DNA of 20,864 nucleotides from Basidiobolus ranarum (GCA_040143965.1 JASJQH010000219.1:1-20864), one strand, 5' to 3'. Positions 1 to 10,912 are shown, numbered from the stretch's first letter. Numbers and translations are program-made. Notes: generated from the letters alone by a model not told the origin.

Positions 1-508
1 TAATCATATTCTTGATGTAATCAGCGTGACCAGGGCAATCAACGTGAGCGGAGTGTCTAGCATCAGTTTGGTACTCAACGTGAGCGGTGGAGATAGTAAT
101 ACCTCTGGCACGCTCTTCGGGAGCTTTATCGATTTCGCTGTAGTCGCGGAATTCGGCACCACCAGCTTCAGCAAGAACCTTGGTGATGGCGGCAGTAAGA
201 GTAGTCTTACCGTGATCAACGTGACCGATAGTACCAATGTTTACGTGAGGCTTTTCACGACTGAACTTGCCAGAATCAGTGGCCATATGACGAAGACCAA
301 AGTTACCGAATCTTTGGAGAACGAAACGGGAAGGGGTCATGGCTGAGGCAGCATGTCTGGAAAGGAGAGTCTTACCGACTTGGGCAAGAGGAGTGGCACC
401 ACTAGCCAAAGAAGCAGTCAAAACCCTGGCACTAGTGGATAAACCACGACGAAGAGACTGTTGATAGAGAGCTCTAGCGGCTGAACAACTGGCGGACTTG
501 AGAAGCAT
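1..508 (-). CDS. TUF1: Mitochondrial elongation factor Tu, N-terminal part (cut by window edge)
   Basis: This GTPase delivers aminoacyl-tRNA to the mitochondrial ribosome. The ATG is the complement of 506-508, and one uninterrupted exon of 169 codons runs off the left edge. The first ~75 residues form a basic, Ser/Ala-rich presequence without acidic residues ([19 protein letters not shown]...), as expected for matrix import. The G domain follows. The P-loop GHVDHGKT is G1, ARGITI is switch I (G2) and DCPGHADY is G3. The stretch [19 protein letters not shown] is nearly invariant in bacterial and mitochondrial EF-Tu. The N-terminal leader, together with the organellar-type rather than eEF1A-type sequence, separates it from cytosolic factors. 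No intron is seen in this part, unlike every other gene in the window. Domains 2 and 3 lie outside. Confidence 0.96.
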   Translation of the reverse strand, partial: MLLKSASCSAARALYQQSLRRGLSTSARVLTASLASGATPLAQVGKTLLSRHAASAMTPSRFVLQRFGNFGLRHMATDSGKFSREKPHVNIGTIGHVDHGKTTLTAAITKVLAEAGGAEFRDYSEIDKAPEERARGITISTAHVEYQTDARHSAHVDCPGHADYIKNMI

Positions 509-1087
509 AACTTATCTACTGTAAGGAGAAAAAGTATAGAAGCAAGTTTGACCTTCAGAGCAGCATGAAAATATAAAGATTTGCTGAGTGCAATTTTTTT
601 GATAAATTCACAGCGCGGGGTCCATTAATGCGACGGGGGTTCATTTCTGCGGTTAACTTAGAAAGTAAAAATTTTCGAGGCCCTAATAATACTACTATGT
701 GGGGAATCCCCATAATTAATATACCAAAAACTAAGCCATATTCCTTAAAAGAAACCGGCGATAAAATTTTGATTTTTATATAATTTGCTCTTGCAGGCAG
801 CCGTGTTCTAAAATCTAGCAAAATAGCCACGTTACCACCAAGGAACGTACGATTCGCAATTTTAAAATCGAGACAAATGGTGTGGTGATCAAGGTATAAA
901 CTAGAAAAGCTGACCATGGTTTACTATTTTTATTATTACTGCCAATGTTCAAGTAAATCAAAACCTCTACGAAAGTAAAAAAAGAGCACCCCAAGTAACG
1001 ATGAACATATCCAACTTGAATATGTAAATGTCCACTGCCTATAAGCGCTTTTATTATGTTACAATGATAGCCTATATAATTTCAGAT
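509..1087. other. Intergenic: 5' side of TUF1 and 3' side of the CCDC137-like gene
   Basis: This is 579 nt of AT-rich sequence between two genes read in the same (minus) direction. It should hold the TUF1 promoter and leader and the CCDC137-like 3' UTR. The open frames that cross it are short and show no recognisable domain. I see no clear TATA element, RNA gene or repeat. Confidence 0.6.
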
Positions 1088-2106
1088 CTATTCTGTTTCT
1101 TGGTTCATACGTGTTTTCTTTAGTGCTCTGTAGCTAGCAATGGCCTTTTCTCTTTCAGCTCCAATAATTCTTTGCTGAGCAGCAGAGAGAGTTCTCAGTC
1201 TACCTTTGTTCTTTTTGCGCTTTTCCCTTTCATCAGTCTCGTCATCGGATTCTTCCTTTTGACGTGGCTACATTCAAAATGTGAGTACATTATACCGAGT
1301 TGAAGCGAATAGGAATCAGTAAACTTACAACAAACATCTTGCGAGCCTTAGGAATAGCTTTGATAATAGGTGGGGCATCTACTACTTCACCGAACTTAAC
1401 GTTATCTTTGAGGTTATGGAAATCCTTTGCATTGGCATCTTCCCATGCTAGCTCTTTCTTTGCTTTTTCTTTAAGAATTCTCTTCTCCTTATATCTAAAT
1501 AGATCAACTTAGTTCAAACTCTTGATAGGCGTATGAACGGAGTTCCAGGAGACTGAAAGTTACTACATACTCTTTTCTTTTCTCTTTCTTTCTGGTGCCT
1601 CCTGCTTTTGAAATTTCACTATTGAATTCCTGATCAACGCGCCTGTAAATAGTCACAAAAAATAAGCAATGGGTAGACCGATAGATGCACCAATAGTAGT
1701 TACCTATTGAAATCTTTTAAACTTTCTCTTGGTTTAAGAGTGAGTTCCTATAAGTGAATAAATATTAATATACAATTCAGAAGTATACATGTTCTAATGA
1801 AGACTAGTACCTGAGCTTTACTACTCAGTGTCTGCTTTTTGTCTAGTAAAAATGAACAACATTAACATATTTATATAGAAAAAAGTACCGGATATAATAA
1901 TACCATTCTTTTTGTTGGCATGATCTTCAGAGTTTATAAGGCGCGCGAATTTTCGCGGCATGTCCGGAATGATATCTTTTTTAGGAGCTTGATCATAGCT
2001 TCACAAATAAACATTGACTAAATATTAGGATTATCTGGAGGTGTAAGTTATATACAGCTTACCTTTGAGGTGTAGCTTTCTTGGGGAGCTTTCGTTTGTT
2101 CGCCAT
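1088..2106 (-). CDS. CCDC137-like nucleolar coiled-coil protein, seven exons
   Basis: Exons on the complement: 2106-2063, 1998-1904 (or to 1889), 1842-1811, 1747-1704, 1642-1571, 1494-1329 and 1267-1088. All phases agree and give about 210 residues (215 with the alternative exon-2 donor). The protein starts MANKRKLPKKAT and is very basic. Landmarks match the animal CCDC137 family: DMPRKFARLI, then LKPRESLKDFNRRVDQEF, then VKFGEVVDAPP, and a C-terminal helix ending ASYRALKKTRM. Human CCDC137 is nucleolar and associated with the chromosome periphery; a molecular activity is not established, so a ribosome-biogenesis role here is inference. It stands head-to-head with the REX1-like gene across a short shared promoter. 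The exon-2 donor is uncertain: GTATTA at 1903 or GTACTT at 1888, with the same phase and a difference of five residues. Confidence 0.85.
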
Positions 2107-2482
2107 TTTTGCTAAAGTTACCGCTTGTGAGTAGGGAACTGCCTTTTACCTATTTCTTTTTTTTTCTTGGACCGTATAATTTGGAGGAAAATTTCATGAT
2201 ATTTAAATCATATATCTCCTGTATATCGATTTCTGTTCAAATGAAGATTTGGAAATATTTTCAATGTATGATTTAGTAGTTTGACTCATTTAGAATTTAA
2301 ACATCTTGTCTCGCATATCACAAATTAGTGAAGCTAAAAATTTTAAACCTGCACAACCAATTGATACGCGTCGAAGCAGGGTCGCGATTTCTGATGATTT
2401 CTAGCAAAAAATCCTAAGGTTCACTTGTTAAGTATTCAAAAGGTAATACTTATTGAATTTGCTTGAAAATAAAAATTCCATA
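2107..2482. promoter_or_regulatory. Shared divergent promoter of the CCDC137-like and REX1-like genes
   Basis: These 376 nt separate the two start codons, so both genes must be driven from here. Two A/T palindromic elements stand out: GAAAATTTC at 2187-2195 and AAAAATTTT at 2336-2344. They resemble the ribosomal RNA processing element (RRPE, core AAAAATTTT) known from ascomycete yeasts. A T-rich tract lies around 2150-2165. No canonical TATA box is evident for either gene. Function is inferred from position and motif likeness only. Confidence 0.5.
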
Positions 2483-5050
2483 ATGACTTCACAAAGTGAG
2501 TTTAAAGAAACTGGTCAAGCGTCAGTTTTAAAGCGGAAATTAGACGATGTACCTTCAGACGATAATGATGGCTTTGGTAATTGCTCTTTAGTTAGTAACC
2601 AAATTTCGAACCATTCAAGTTTACTCATTTTGATGCTGAATTAGAGGTACAAATGTCTCGCTCAGAACGCAGAAAACTAAAAAAACAGAAGAAACAACAA
2701 GAGAAATTAGGAGATCCAGAAGTATATATAGTCCCATTTGTCGTGTGTTACGTTTAGTTTAACAATTGTTTTACCATTCCATTTAGCAATATCCTGGCTT
2801 TTATTTCAATTTATCTGGATTTACTTCAGCTTTGAATGTCAAGGTATAGCAATGCTTGATAAGAAACCACACATTGGAATGCTATTAAACATGTGATATT
2901 GTAGGATATTCGGGATTTAGTCTTATGGTGTATTAGTGATGGTACAAATCCGTCTTGGATGCTTGTTAAGGTATCTTCCTCTGTAATCGATACATTTTGA
3001 TTTTAGCATGTACTCATTTATAGTAGAACAAGGTCAATATAGCCAAGGTAGTTGTCCTGATTGTACCCTATTTGAGTGTGGGGCTCCCCTTCCAAGGCTT
3101 ACACAAGAATAGCAAACAGCCACTTCCCTTGAGTACAACCGCGTCTGCTACTTGGTCTGAAGGCCAAAAGAAGTTATTCCAATCTTTAAGTAACATATTT
3201 ACTCATGTATGTCCTACCAAAGGACCAAGCGATAGGAGTAGACTTCATTCTCCTTTGATGAATTTTATGAACTGTCCTTTGAGTAAATCTGAGAAGCATA
3301 GAAGAGTAGAGGAGGCTCGAGTTCGTCAGTTTCACTCTCGATATTTATATATGTTTTACCATTTATTTACACATATATGTTGCTAGGTTCTAAAAACAAA
3401 TCGACCAAGAGCCCTGAATACTACTTGATGACAAACATACAGCTCATTGATTCGGAGTATCCTCTTCCACTGTCCATCTCTAAATTAGATAGTCTTTCTG
3501 ATGGTTGGGTGGAAACTAAGCCTTGCTCCGACCCTGCACTTTCTACTAGCCCCAAGACCGTTATCGGTTTAGATTGCGAAATGGTAAGTATCATGCCATG
3601 TTGGCCTTTTCAATTGATTTCTCACCTATTAGTTATTAGTGCAAAACGGAACTTGGCATGGAGGTAACACGAGTGACCCTTGTTGACTATGATTGTAATG
3701 TTATTTTTGATGAACTAGTCAAACCAGACAACACCATCATTGATTATCTCACTCAGTAAGTCAACCCTAAGTACATGTAGATGTTGCGACAGCTGACTAA
3801 TAATTTATCTTCTTTACATAGTTATAGCGGCATTACGGAAGAAACACTGAAGGGTGTTACCACTCGTTTGGAAGATATCCAGAAGAGACTATTGGAAATC
3901 ATTGATCATCGCGTCATTTTGGTTGGCCACTCTCTCAATAGCGATCTAAAGGCTCTTAAAGTAAAAATGGAAATCCATATGCTCTACATCTTGTTGACAT
4001 GTTGTTAAAATCCTCTCTCCATATAGCTTGTCCATCCATACATCATAGACACCGCCGTCATATATACCCATACTCGCGGACCACCATATAAGCCAGGGTT
4101 GAAGTGGCTTGCGAACAAATGGCTATCACGCGAGATCCAACAAACAAATCTACCTGGAGTTGTAGGCCACGATAGTGCTGAGGATGCAATTACTTGCATC
4201 GATCTACTGAAAATGAAACTTCGCAAAGGTTGCTCTTTCAGTATCTTTTTTCTAAATGAATAACTAATGCTCATATATTTCTCTTCTCAGGACCAGATTT
4301 TGGTGTATTTATGGTTGATACGGAATCGATTTTTGTCAGGCTTAGCCGTCATCAACCCAAGCCAAAGTTGGGTGCGGTGATTGATCACAAAGGTGCGGCT
4401 CTTATCTATGGGTCTGATGCCCAGACACAACTGGAATGCTCTAGTGACGAGCAAGTATGTACATCTATCCTAGCGCGTCAATAATATCCTTTATTAAATG
4501 GCATCAATTAGGTCGTTACTGAGGTGCGTGACAAGACTCAAGATCACGATTTTATCTGGACCCGCTTGAAGGGATTGGAAAGCCTTTATGGTATGTCGTG
4601 TGAATAGATCCATTTACCAATATTTATATTGTTACTTACATGGTTGATAATAGGAAACTATGTATCTACTGAGAACTCTGTATATGAGAACACTGATCAA
4701 ATCCCATTCGAGATATTGGACCCTATTTTAACCGAGATGAGCTCAAACATAGAGAACCTCTTTGATAGCTTACCGAAGAGGACAGCGTTCATTGTGCTTA
4801 GTGGTCATGGTGATGCTAGAAAAGTAAAAAGGTAGAGTCACCTTTGTGATCAATATCGTGTCACAAAATCTATGCTAACTCTTTGCTTCTCAGTTTGTCG
4901 ACTAAAAAGAACGAGTATGCTGAGCTGTTCAAAAACCAGAAGCTTAGTGAGATACCATCTGACAAACTATGGACTCCAGAAGATGAGAGAGATTTAATCG
5001 AGGCGGTGGATGCTGCTAAAAATGGGGTTAGCTTTTTCCGTGTAAAATAG
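2483..5050 (+). CDS. REX1: DEDDh 3'-5' RNA exonuclease of the REX1/REXO family, 13 exons
   Basis: The family trims 3' ends of structured nuclear RNAs such as 5S rRNA, tRNA precursors and 25S rRNA. Exons: 2483-2576, 2645-2721, 2787-2843, 2905-2970, 3027-3324, 3387-3583, 3640-3755, 3822-3960, 4027-4228, 4291-4454, 4512-4590, 4654-4831 and 4894-5050. Every junction is GT-AG and in phase, giving 607 residues. A basic N-terminal coiled region is followed by a family-specific block (DLVLWCISDGTNPSWMLVK ... LHSPLMNFMNCPLSKSEK). The exonuclease domain starts at VIGLDCEM. Catalytic residues are D260, E262, D343 (HSLNSDLKALK), H396 and D401 (HDSAEDA), so the active site is complete. The C-terminus ends NGVSFFRVK, typical of the family. 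The start ATG was chosen over an upstream in-frame TTG. REXO5-type annotation is possible; REX1 fits best. Confidence 0.93.
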
Positions 5051-5125
5051 ATAGATCTCAATGTTATGATTTTATATATAGGCTTACTTTAACCTTTTTG
5101 TAATAATTATTACGTCGTTCATGGG

Positions 5126-5131
5126 AATAAA
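5126..5131 (+). terminator. Candidate poly(A) signal of the REX1-like gene
   Basis: AATAAA lies about 75 nt past the REX1-like stop codon, in AT-rich sequence. Position and exact hexamer support it; no transcript evidence is available. Confidence 0.5.
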
Positions 5132-7769
5132 AATTATATAACACTTTACAACCAACAACTCTAGTGTTAGCTAGATAATATCTGAAATCCACTAATCACT
5201 CAATGGATTAGCTCAGCAAACATTGATGAATAATATATCTCATGTAATCAGTACTATATATAGGTTATCGCTAAAAGAACTACCTGCCACTTTCCCAAAA
5301 CCGCGAATGAATAGAACACTATAAATCTGTGTAAACAAACTGAACAAGGGTCAGTAACTTCTCAGCGTACTCCACACATATTTAGTAGGATGGAATAAAG
5401 ATATTTCTTAATAGTACAGATGTATTGAAGATTTATGTACATATATAGCACCAATGTGTAATATACTGAAGATGTGGATCTTCCAATGAACAAAACATGA
5501 AGATACAATTAGCAGTAGAATGTACGCCCAGTGTATATTAAATGATTAAGCTTTATCTATATTAAATATACCTGAACCCTTCCGCATATCTATTTTAGAT
5601 TTGTGCAGATGGATCTGGATTCCTGCCGAGTTCGTACACACCAATCAAGATCATAAATCTGTGAGGAAAACCTGTTTCTCCACCCAATTGGTAATGAAAA
5701 TATGTTGCGAAGAACTAATTTAGATCCTGTCTATTAATGGCTAGAGTAACTATAAACGACCCTATATTGGCAATTGATAGGAACCACTTTAGACAATCCC
5801 GATCCCAATAGGTATATCAATATTTCATGAGCACTGCTAGCTACTGACTGAAATAAGTCTTCTATCCTTGAATCTCAGGTAGATTGGCCATACTGTGTTG
5901 TGTAGGATGACTAAAGAAATACAGACGCCTTACATAATTACTAATTTACTTAAATGTTCTATCTCACAGGTGTGAATTCATTGTCTCGGGTAGTTTCTAG
6001 ATAATTATGACTTTGTTTAGGCTGACTATTTTGAGTTAAAGCATCGCCAGAATTTATGAATATGATGGAGTTCAAGTTTGCTGTTTTTAAATGGATGCCA
6101 TGATTTTGATTGGCTTAGAGGTCTTGACTGACTGCGTCATTCAACTTCTATACAAATAAGCAAAAGCTTGGGCAATGAATTTTATTTGGTTCACAAACTT
6201 GCCAAGGAAACACAAGCTCTAGACATGCTACAAGTGTTCTAAATATTCGGTTATTTTAGTGATAGAGTTCTTTCGCCTCATTAATTAGACCGTTTCGGTG
6301 TATTGGACTAGGATATCATCCATTTGAGGACAGTATCTGAAACAGATATACACCTCACTTCAAAATATCGTGTGTAACCATGAAATGTGACCAATCTGTG
6401 TAGCGCATCGGTGTCATCATCACCCTTCATCTGCCGTCATCTATAATAGTTAGTATCACTTTTCGGTGACAACATAGGGACCATTCGCCCATAGCTTCTC
6501 CGAATCAGCCTTGAATACAGATTGGATAATCTGCCATCGGATCATATCCAAGTGACTTTTATGGACTTGCGTAGCAACTAAATCTATATTGAAACAGGTT
6601 TTTTTGTCCAAAAGCATCAGCGATATCCAGCCATTAAAATTATTTATATTAAGTCTTTTGGCTCAAAATTATGCTTGAATGGGATCAAAAAACATCCGAT
6701 TATTCCAGAGTCATGTGTCAATAGTATTGATTATGCTACATCTGCTACATACATCAACTCCAATATATCGAATTCCTGGTATATAAATTATGCCTCCAAT
6801 CATATTATAAGCACACCAACTCTTTATAATCACATCAGTCTTCGATTCATATGCGTATACGTATGATTAACTGATCTGTACAGGATGTTGCTCAAACTTC
6901 CATTAGCATGCTACGGTTCTCCTTGCAGAGATCTCCGCACGTTGCCTTTTCCATATAGTCCAGTTATATTTCAAAGCAAATCATTAATTCTGCTACACTC
7001 CGACATACAAATATACTCTAACTCGAAATATTCGTAACAATTAGTGTTTCGAAATATCCATAGTAGACGAATCATTTGTAAGCCCTTATGACCTTGCCAA
7101 CCCACTACGATCCCGATTTAGGCTGCGATAAAAACCCCAGTGTGTACCCAATGTGGCTTCCTAGTTTATATAGTACATGGATCCTGTCCTCATCCTTGTA
7201 ACGTTTTGGGATTATTGCCGCTTATCGAAGCTTTAGTAAGAAGCCTATTTATACTGGTCGTGTTTGGACCACTGTGTGGCTAATCCTTAGGGCAACTAAT
7301 TTGATGTTGCTGTTTCGTACATCAGTAGTGGGCTTGATGTTACTGCTTCGTATACTGTGATTGGTGACTACAGAAGGCACAGTAATGAAATATTGCCGAG
7401 CGCTGTATTAGGTAATTACTTGGCGAGGGATGTGTCAGCTAGTTATTAACAAGCATAGTGTTCATACACAATGTACATCCATAGGGTACTTACAGGATAC
7501 TTGGAGCTGTTTCATATGAGCTTTCCAACATCTTCCAGATATTTCCGATTGAAGAGTTTGTTTGTTCGAAAAAGAAAATCCCAATTTCAATCAGTAACAG
7601 GTTTCGTTCACGATGACCCAATGGATCAAGTTTGTGCTTTCTAATTCCAAATATAGTTCAGAGGCACTATTCCGATCGTACGCAATAAAAAAAGCAAAGA
7701 AAGTCTCCAATTAGTGAGTCGACTGGAGTTATCAACTAAGGTGCGATATATATATGTATTGAGCAGTGT
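5132..7769. other. Long stretch without a supportable gene
   Basis: This is over 2.6 kb, several times the other gaps here (about 170-840 nt). I find no recognised protein domain, tRNA, rRNA or transposon ends. On the minus strand several open segments sit next to plausible splice signals, for example 7638-7494, 7408-7261, 6662-6454 and 6427-6365. None resembles a family I know, and their lengths are within what AT-rich random sequence yields. A short direct repeat lies at 7301-7352. The stretch could be extended regulatory DNA, a non-coding transcript, or an unrecognised or decayed gene. Confidence 0.5.
7301..7352. repeat. Short imperfect direct repeat
   Basis: TTGATGTTGCTGTTTCGTA at 7301-7319 recurs as TTGATGTTACTGCTTCGTA at 7334-7352, with 17 of 19 bases identical and a 33-nt period. 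It is the only repeat I noticed in the gene-poor stretch. Confidence 0.6.
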
Positions 7770-7800
7770 CCAATTGGTGACCAAGCGATCGTATATAAAT
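7770..7800 (+). promoter_or_regulatory. CCAAT and TATA elements upstream of the BED-cytidine deaminase gene
   Basis: CCAATTGG at 7770-7777 is a palindrome that presents a CCAAT box on both strands. It is followed 14 nt later by TATATAAAT at 7792-7800. The ATG is at 7963, about 170 nt downstream, leaving room for a leader of roughly 130 nt. The arrangement is a conventional core promoter; assignment rests on sequence and position. Confidence 0.5.
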
Positions 7801-7962
7801 ACCTGGTGAAAACCAGCGCGCGACCTAATTTTATTTTCCCTTGGCTACTTTTCATCCTTTATACACGTAGATATAGTGAGTGGGGCCTTGATTAAACTAG
7901 TCTAGCGTAAAGATCAAAACATTGAAATCAGAGAGTGTATTAATACCAATTTCGAGAAGATA

Positions 7963-9170
7963 ATGTCCTCATCATCGATGATCGGGCGTCCCCGAAAGCC
8001 AATATGGGACCATTTTTGGCGTGGAGCAAGATGTAATAAAAGTCATTATCATGCTCACTGTAATTACTGTATCGAAGCTCTTGGAGTTGATCGGGTGCCT
8101 GGGATTCTAGGTATCCCTCGAACGATGGCATCACACCTGCGTACATGTCAATACACACCCGATGAGGTCAAGCGTAACTTCACAGCAGAGGTAATGTGTT
8201 CTGGATTAAGTTTTTTCGATTGAGTGTCATATTCTGATAATCTTAACTCTCCCACAATGTACTAATCATAGCAACAAGGTTAGTGCTTTTAGTATATTTC
8301 CCCACTTGCCTATGTAACGGAAATACTCATGTTGCTCTTGAACAGAAGAGAGGTTTTCTGAGAACAAGCACCGAAGGATATCTGGTCCTCAACATACTTC
8401 GATATCTGGATTTGCTTCACCCTCATCCACAACGGATATCACTGCCGATCAAATTAATCAATTAATAGATTTAGCTCTGGAAGGTAGAGTCAAATTCTTG
8501 TCAACACACCTCAAGAGTCAACTTATCATAGTATGTTGTAATAGCCCAAAAAAAGTCTTACGCACCATATTCCAATTTCAAAGTTGGAGCAGCTCTGCTA
8601 ACTGATACTAATAACTTCTACAAAGGTACTATACATATATTCTTTGAGTGTGCTATATACAATTCTCATCACGCTAATGTCAAAACTTGTTAGGTTGCAA
8701 CATTGAAAACGCTTCATTGGGAGCTGGGATTTGTGCAGAGAGAGCAGCATTCTCGAGAGCCTTGGTAACACCGGATTTATTAACGTCTTACAATTACGAA
8801 GTATATACCAATTTTTTGCACTATAACTATTAGACTGATGGAGAAACGGGATTTACCGCCATTGCCATTGCTACGTAAGATGTAAAGAAAGAGTTTTTAT
8901 TGTTTTGACAAGGAAAGCTAACTTTAACGTCAATAGTGATTCTCGAAGCTTCACCTTTCCATGCGGTATTTGCAGGTAAATAATTTCCCCACTACATTCA
9001 TACAAATCATCAGTAATTTATCCCACTATTTTAGACAATTTATGGCAGAATGGGGGACTGATTTAGATGTATATGTTGTTAAACGTGATCGATCCACACA
9101 AGTTCTTTCCCTGGAAGAGCTCTTGCCACATCAGTTCTCCCCTAAAGAACTGAAACCCTCGAAACGTTAA
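7963..9170 (+). CDS. BED-type zinc finger fused to cytidine deaminase, eight exons including a 7-nt microexon
   Basis: Exons: 7963-8190, 8272-8278, 8346-8483, 8545-8625, 8694-8764, 8834-8874, 8937-8975 and 9035-9170; 246 residues. Residues 7-76 form a BED-like finger. Aromatic W15 and F18 precede C33-x2-C36 and H58-x3-C62, in the form common to fungal transposase-related BED proteins. Residues ~109-240 are a full cytidine deaminase. They include YAPYSNFKVGAAL, substrate-binding NIEN (154-157), GICAERAAF (zinc C165, catalytic E167) and PCGICRQF (zinc C198, C201). The three-Cys site is that of tetrameric enzymes converting free cytidine or deoxycytidine to uridine in pyrimidine salvage. Exon 3 contains no in-frame ATG, and the genomic frame just upstream has a TGA at 8339, so the deaminase appears to need the BED exon for its start. 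Exon 5 ends at 8764, because this restores the conserved spacing to FTAIAIATD. What the finger adds is unknown. Confidence 0.87.
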
Positions 9171-9788
9171 TATTATAATCGAGAGGATTCTTAGAGAAGC
9201 CATTCGCCTTTTCCACTTGTATTTGACCAACTTTCTATTGGAATAGTATTCCAAGGAGTATAGAATGAGGAATATTTTGGTTGAGTTAATTAGAGTTGTC
9301 TGATGAAAAGTATTTATTCTTTCCATATTTCCACATTGTAACCAATATTCTTTGTGGTCAAGAATCTTTCTGAATGTATCATTTTTCTACCCTTTTTCTA
9401 TCCTTTTTGAATAAATCTTTTCAGGGTCAAACTATTCCACCATGTTTGATTCCTGGATGCTATTTGGTGTAATGTTTGGGGTAATGTTTGGTGCAATGTG
9501 GATCCAGTACTCAATTTGGTTGATGAAAGTATATGACTACGTTGCAATAGTGGAACAAATGGTGGCAAGCCATTCACCTACGTCCACTAATCTTGGTGGG
9601 AATATCAACAAATACCCGTGTCCTCGGAGTTTGCGACATCGTATAGTGCTCGTTAGTCGGTCACATTGACTTGCCCAAGATGATTGCAAAACTGGATTTC
9701 TCCTTTATTGGAAGTTCTCTCCTGAGACAACCGCCTCATTCTTACTCACATTTCCTGCGATATTCTCACATGTGAAGTTGGGAATTCC
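9171..9788. other. Intergenic: 3' side of BED-CDA and 5' side of the SDR array
   Basis: The sequence is AT-rich with no recognised gene. A candidate poly(A) hexamer AATAAA is at 9411-9416, 241 nt after the stop. A 75-codon open frame at 9442-9669 is dominated by a short tandem repeat and has no recognisable domain. Confidence 0.55.
9466..9501. repeat. Three 12-nt tandem units
   Basis: GGTGTAATGTTT, GGGGTAATGTTT and GGTGCAATGTGG follow one another directly. Copies differ at one to four positions. It is a small, diverged minisatellite in intergenic DNA. Confidence 0.6.
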
Positions 9789-9826
9789 TATATAACTACG
9801 GCATCCTCAGCATCAGTCATATAAAG
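9789..9826 (+). promoter_or_regulatory. TATA-like elements upstream of the first SDR gene
   Basis: TATATAA at 9789-9795 and TATAAAG at 9820-9826 lie about 75 and 45 nt before the ATG at 9868. The first leaves a short but usable leader and is the better candidate. Confidence 0.45.
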
Positions 9827-9867
9827 GTTCGTATTCTCCTATCGATTTATCTCAGAGCGTAGTCACA

Positions 9868-10912
9868 ATGGGTAGACTCGAAGGAAAAGTTGTGTTCATG
9901 TAAGCACCTTAGAATCCTTATACTCAATCACGGATAGCCACTAACTTTGATATATGCAGAACTGGAGCTAGTGCCGGTATTGGTGCAGGTTGTGCTAGAA
10001 GTTTTGCAGCTGAAGGATCGAAACTGGTAATATTCGAGGATATTTGATGTCACATGGAGATACTCGTCGTTAATCATAATGTCCTTTTTGTTGTGGGATA
10101 AAAGGTTCTCACTGCTCGTCGACTTGAACGTTTAAATGAATTGAAGGAAATAATTCTCCGCGAATATCCCCAGGTTAAAATCCATACTGCCAAGCTTGAT
10201 GTTAGTGATAAAGCTAACGTTGACGAAGTAATTTCCTCATTACCACAAGAATTTAAAGATATAGATGTCCTCATCAATAATGCAGGTACGCCATATTCCA
10301 AAAGGATATTCAAGTGGTGATGTACTTACTCTGTCTCAAATTCATCTAGGCTTGGTCATTGGCCTTGATACTATTCAAGATGTAGCTCCAGAAAACATTG
10401 ATGTCATGTACAATACCAATGTCAAAGGATTGTTATATTGTACTCAAGCCGTTTTACCTCGTATGAAAGAGCGAAATGCTGGTCACATAATCAACGTGAG
10501 CTCTATATCAGGTTTGTTCTAAACAATTCCTCTCTTGTAACTGTTCCGTTAATTTAGTTCCACTTCTCATGACATAGGCAGAGAGGCTTACGCTGGAGGC
10601 GGTGTGTATTGCTCCACTAAATTTGCTGTGGAGGCACTTACGCGTACCTTACGTATAGAGTTGATGAGTACCAACATTAAAGTAACCTGTATGGCACCTG
10701 GTTTGGTAGAAACTGAATTCTCCATGGTCAGATTTAAAGGCAACAAAGAGAGAGCAGATCAAGTCTATAAAGGATTTACTCCACTCGACGGTGATGACAT
10801 CGCAGAGGGTATAGTCTTTGCTGCATCACGACCTGGCCATGTGGAAGTGGCAGATATATTGATTGTACCCAAAGGTCAAGCAGGCGCTTCCAATATCTAC
10901 CGTAAGGAATGA
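9868..10912 (+). CDS. Short-chain dehydrogenase/reductase, array copy A
   Basis: Exons: 9868-9899, 9960-10026, 10105-10285, 10350-10511 and 10578-10912; 258 residues, normal for a classical SDR. The cofactor motif is TGASAGIG (12-19), NNAG is at 91-94, and the catalytic residues are S145, Y158 and K162 (YCSTK). The PG motif follows at MAPGLVETEF. The ARRLERL segment after the second strand has paired arginines, as in NADP(H)-dependent members. The best family match is the YMR226C/YdfG group, which oxidises L-serine, L-allo-threonine and other 3-hydroxy acids; the substrate here is inferred, not shown. There is no targeting sequence, so a cytosolic location is expected. It is the first of three tandem copies with identical intron positions and phases. 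Exon 1 ends mid-codon in AT|A, making Ile before TGAS. Confidence 0.93.

Noticed and set aside
26-346. Plus-strand open frame opposite EF-Tu
   Set aside because: It is an antisense shadow of the well-conserved mitochondrial EF-Tu coding sequence.
6675-6866. 63-codon open frame in the large gap
   Set aside because: Its composition simply follows AT-rich DNA (Asn, Ile, Ser, Tyr), it has no family likeness, and this length is expected by chance.
7963-8190. The BED finger as a piece of a DNA transposon
   Set aside because: No transposase catalytic domain, terminal inverted repeats or target duplication is visible around it, and the frame continues into the deaminase.
8801-8833. A 33-nt intron in the cytidine deaminase gene
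   Set aside because: It would satisfy the frame, but a 69-nt intron starting at GTAACA (8765) ends at the same acceptor, has the usual size, and gives the conserved spacing between the CAE and PCxxC motifs.
9442-9669. 75-codon open frame rich in Met, Phe and Gly
   Set aside because: Its start is a 12-nt tandem repeat, it has no recognisable domain, and there is no splice or promoter context.
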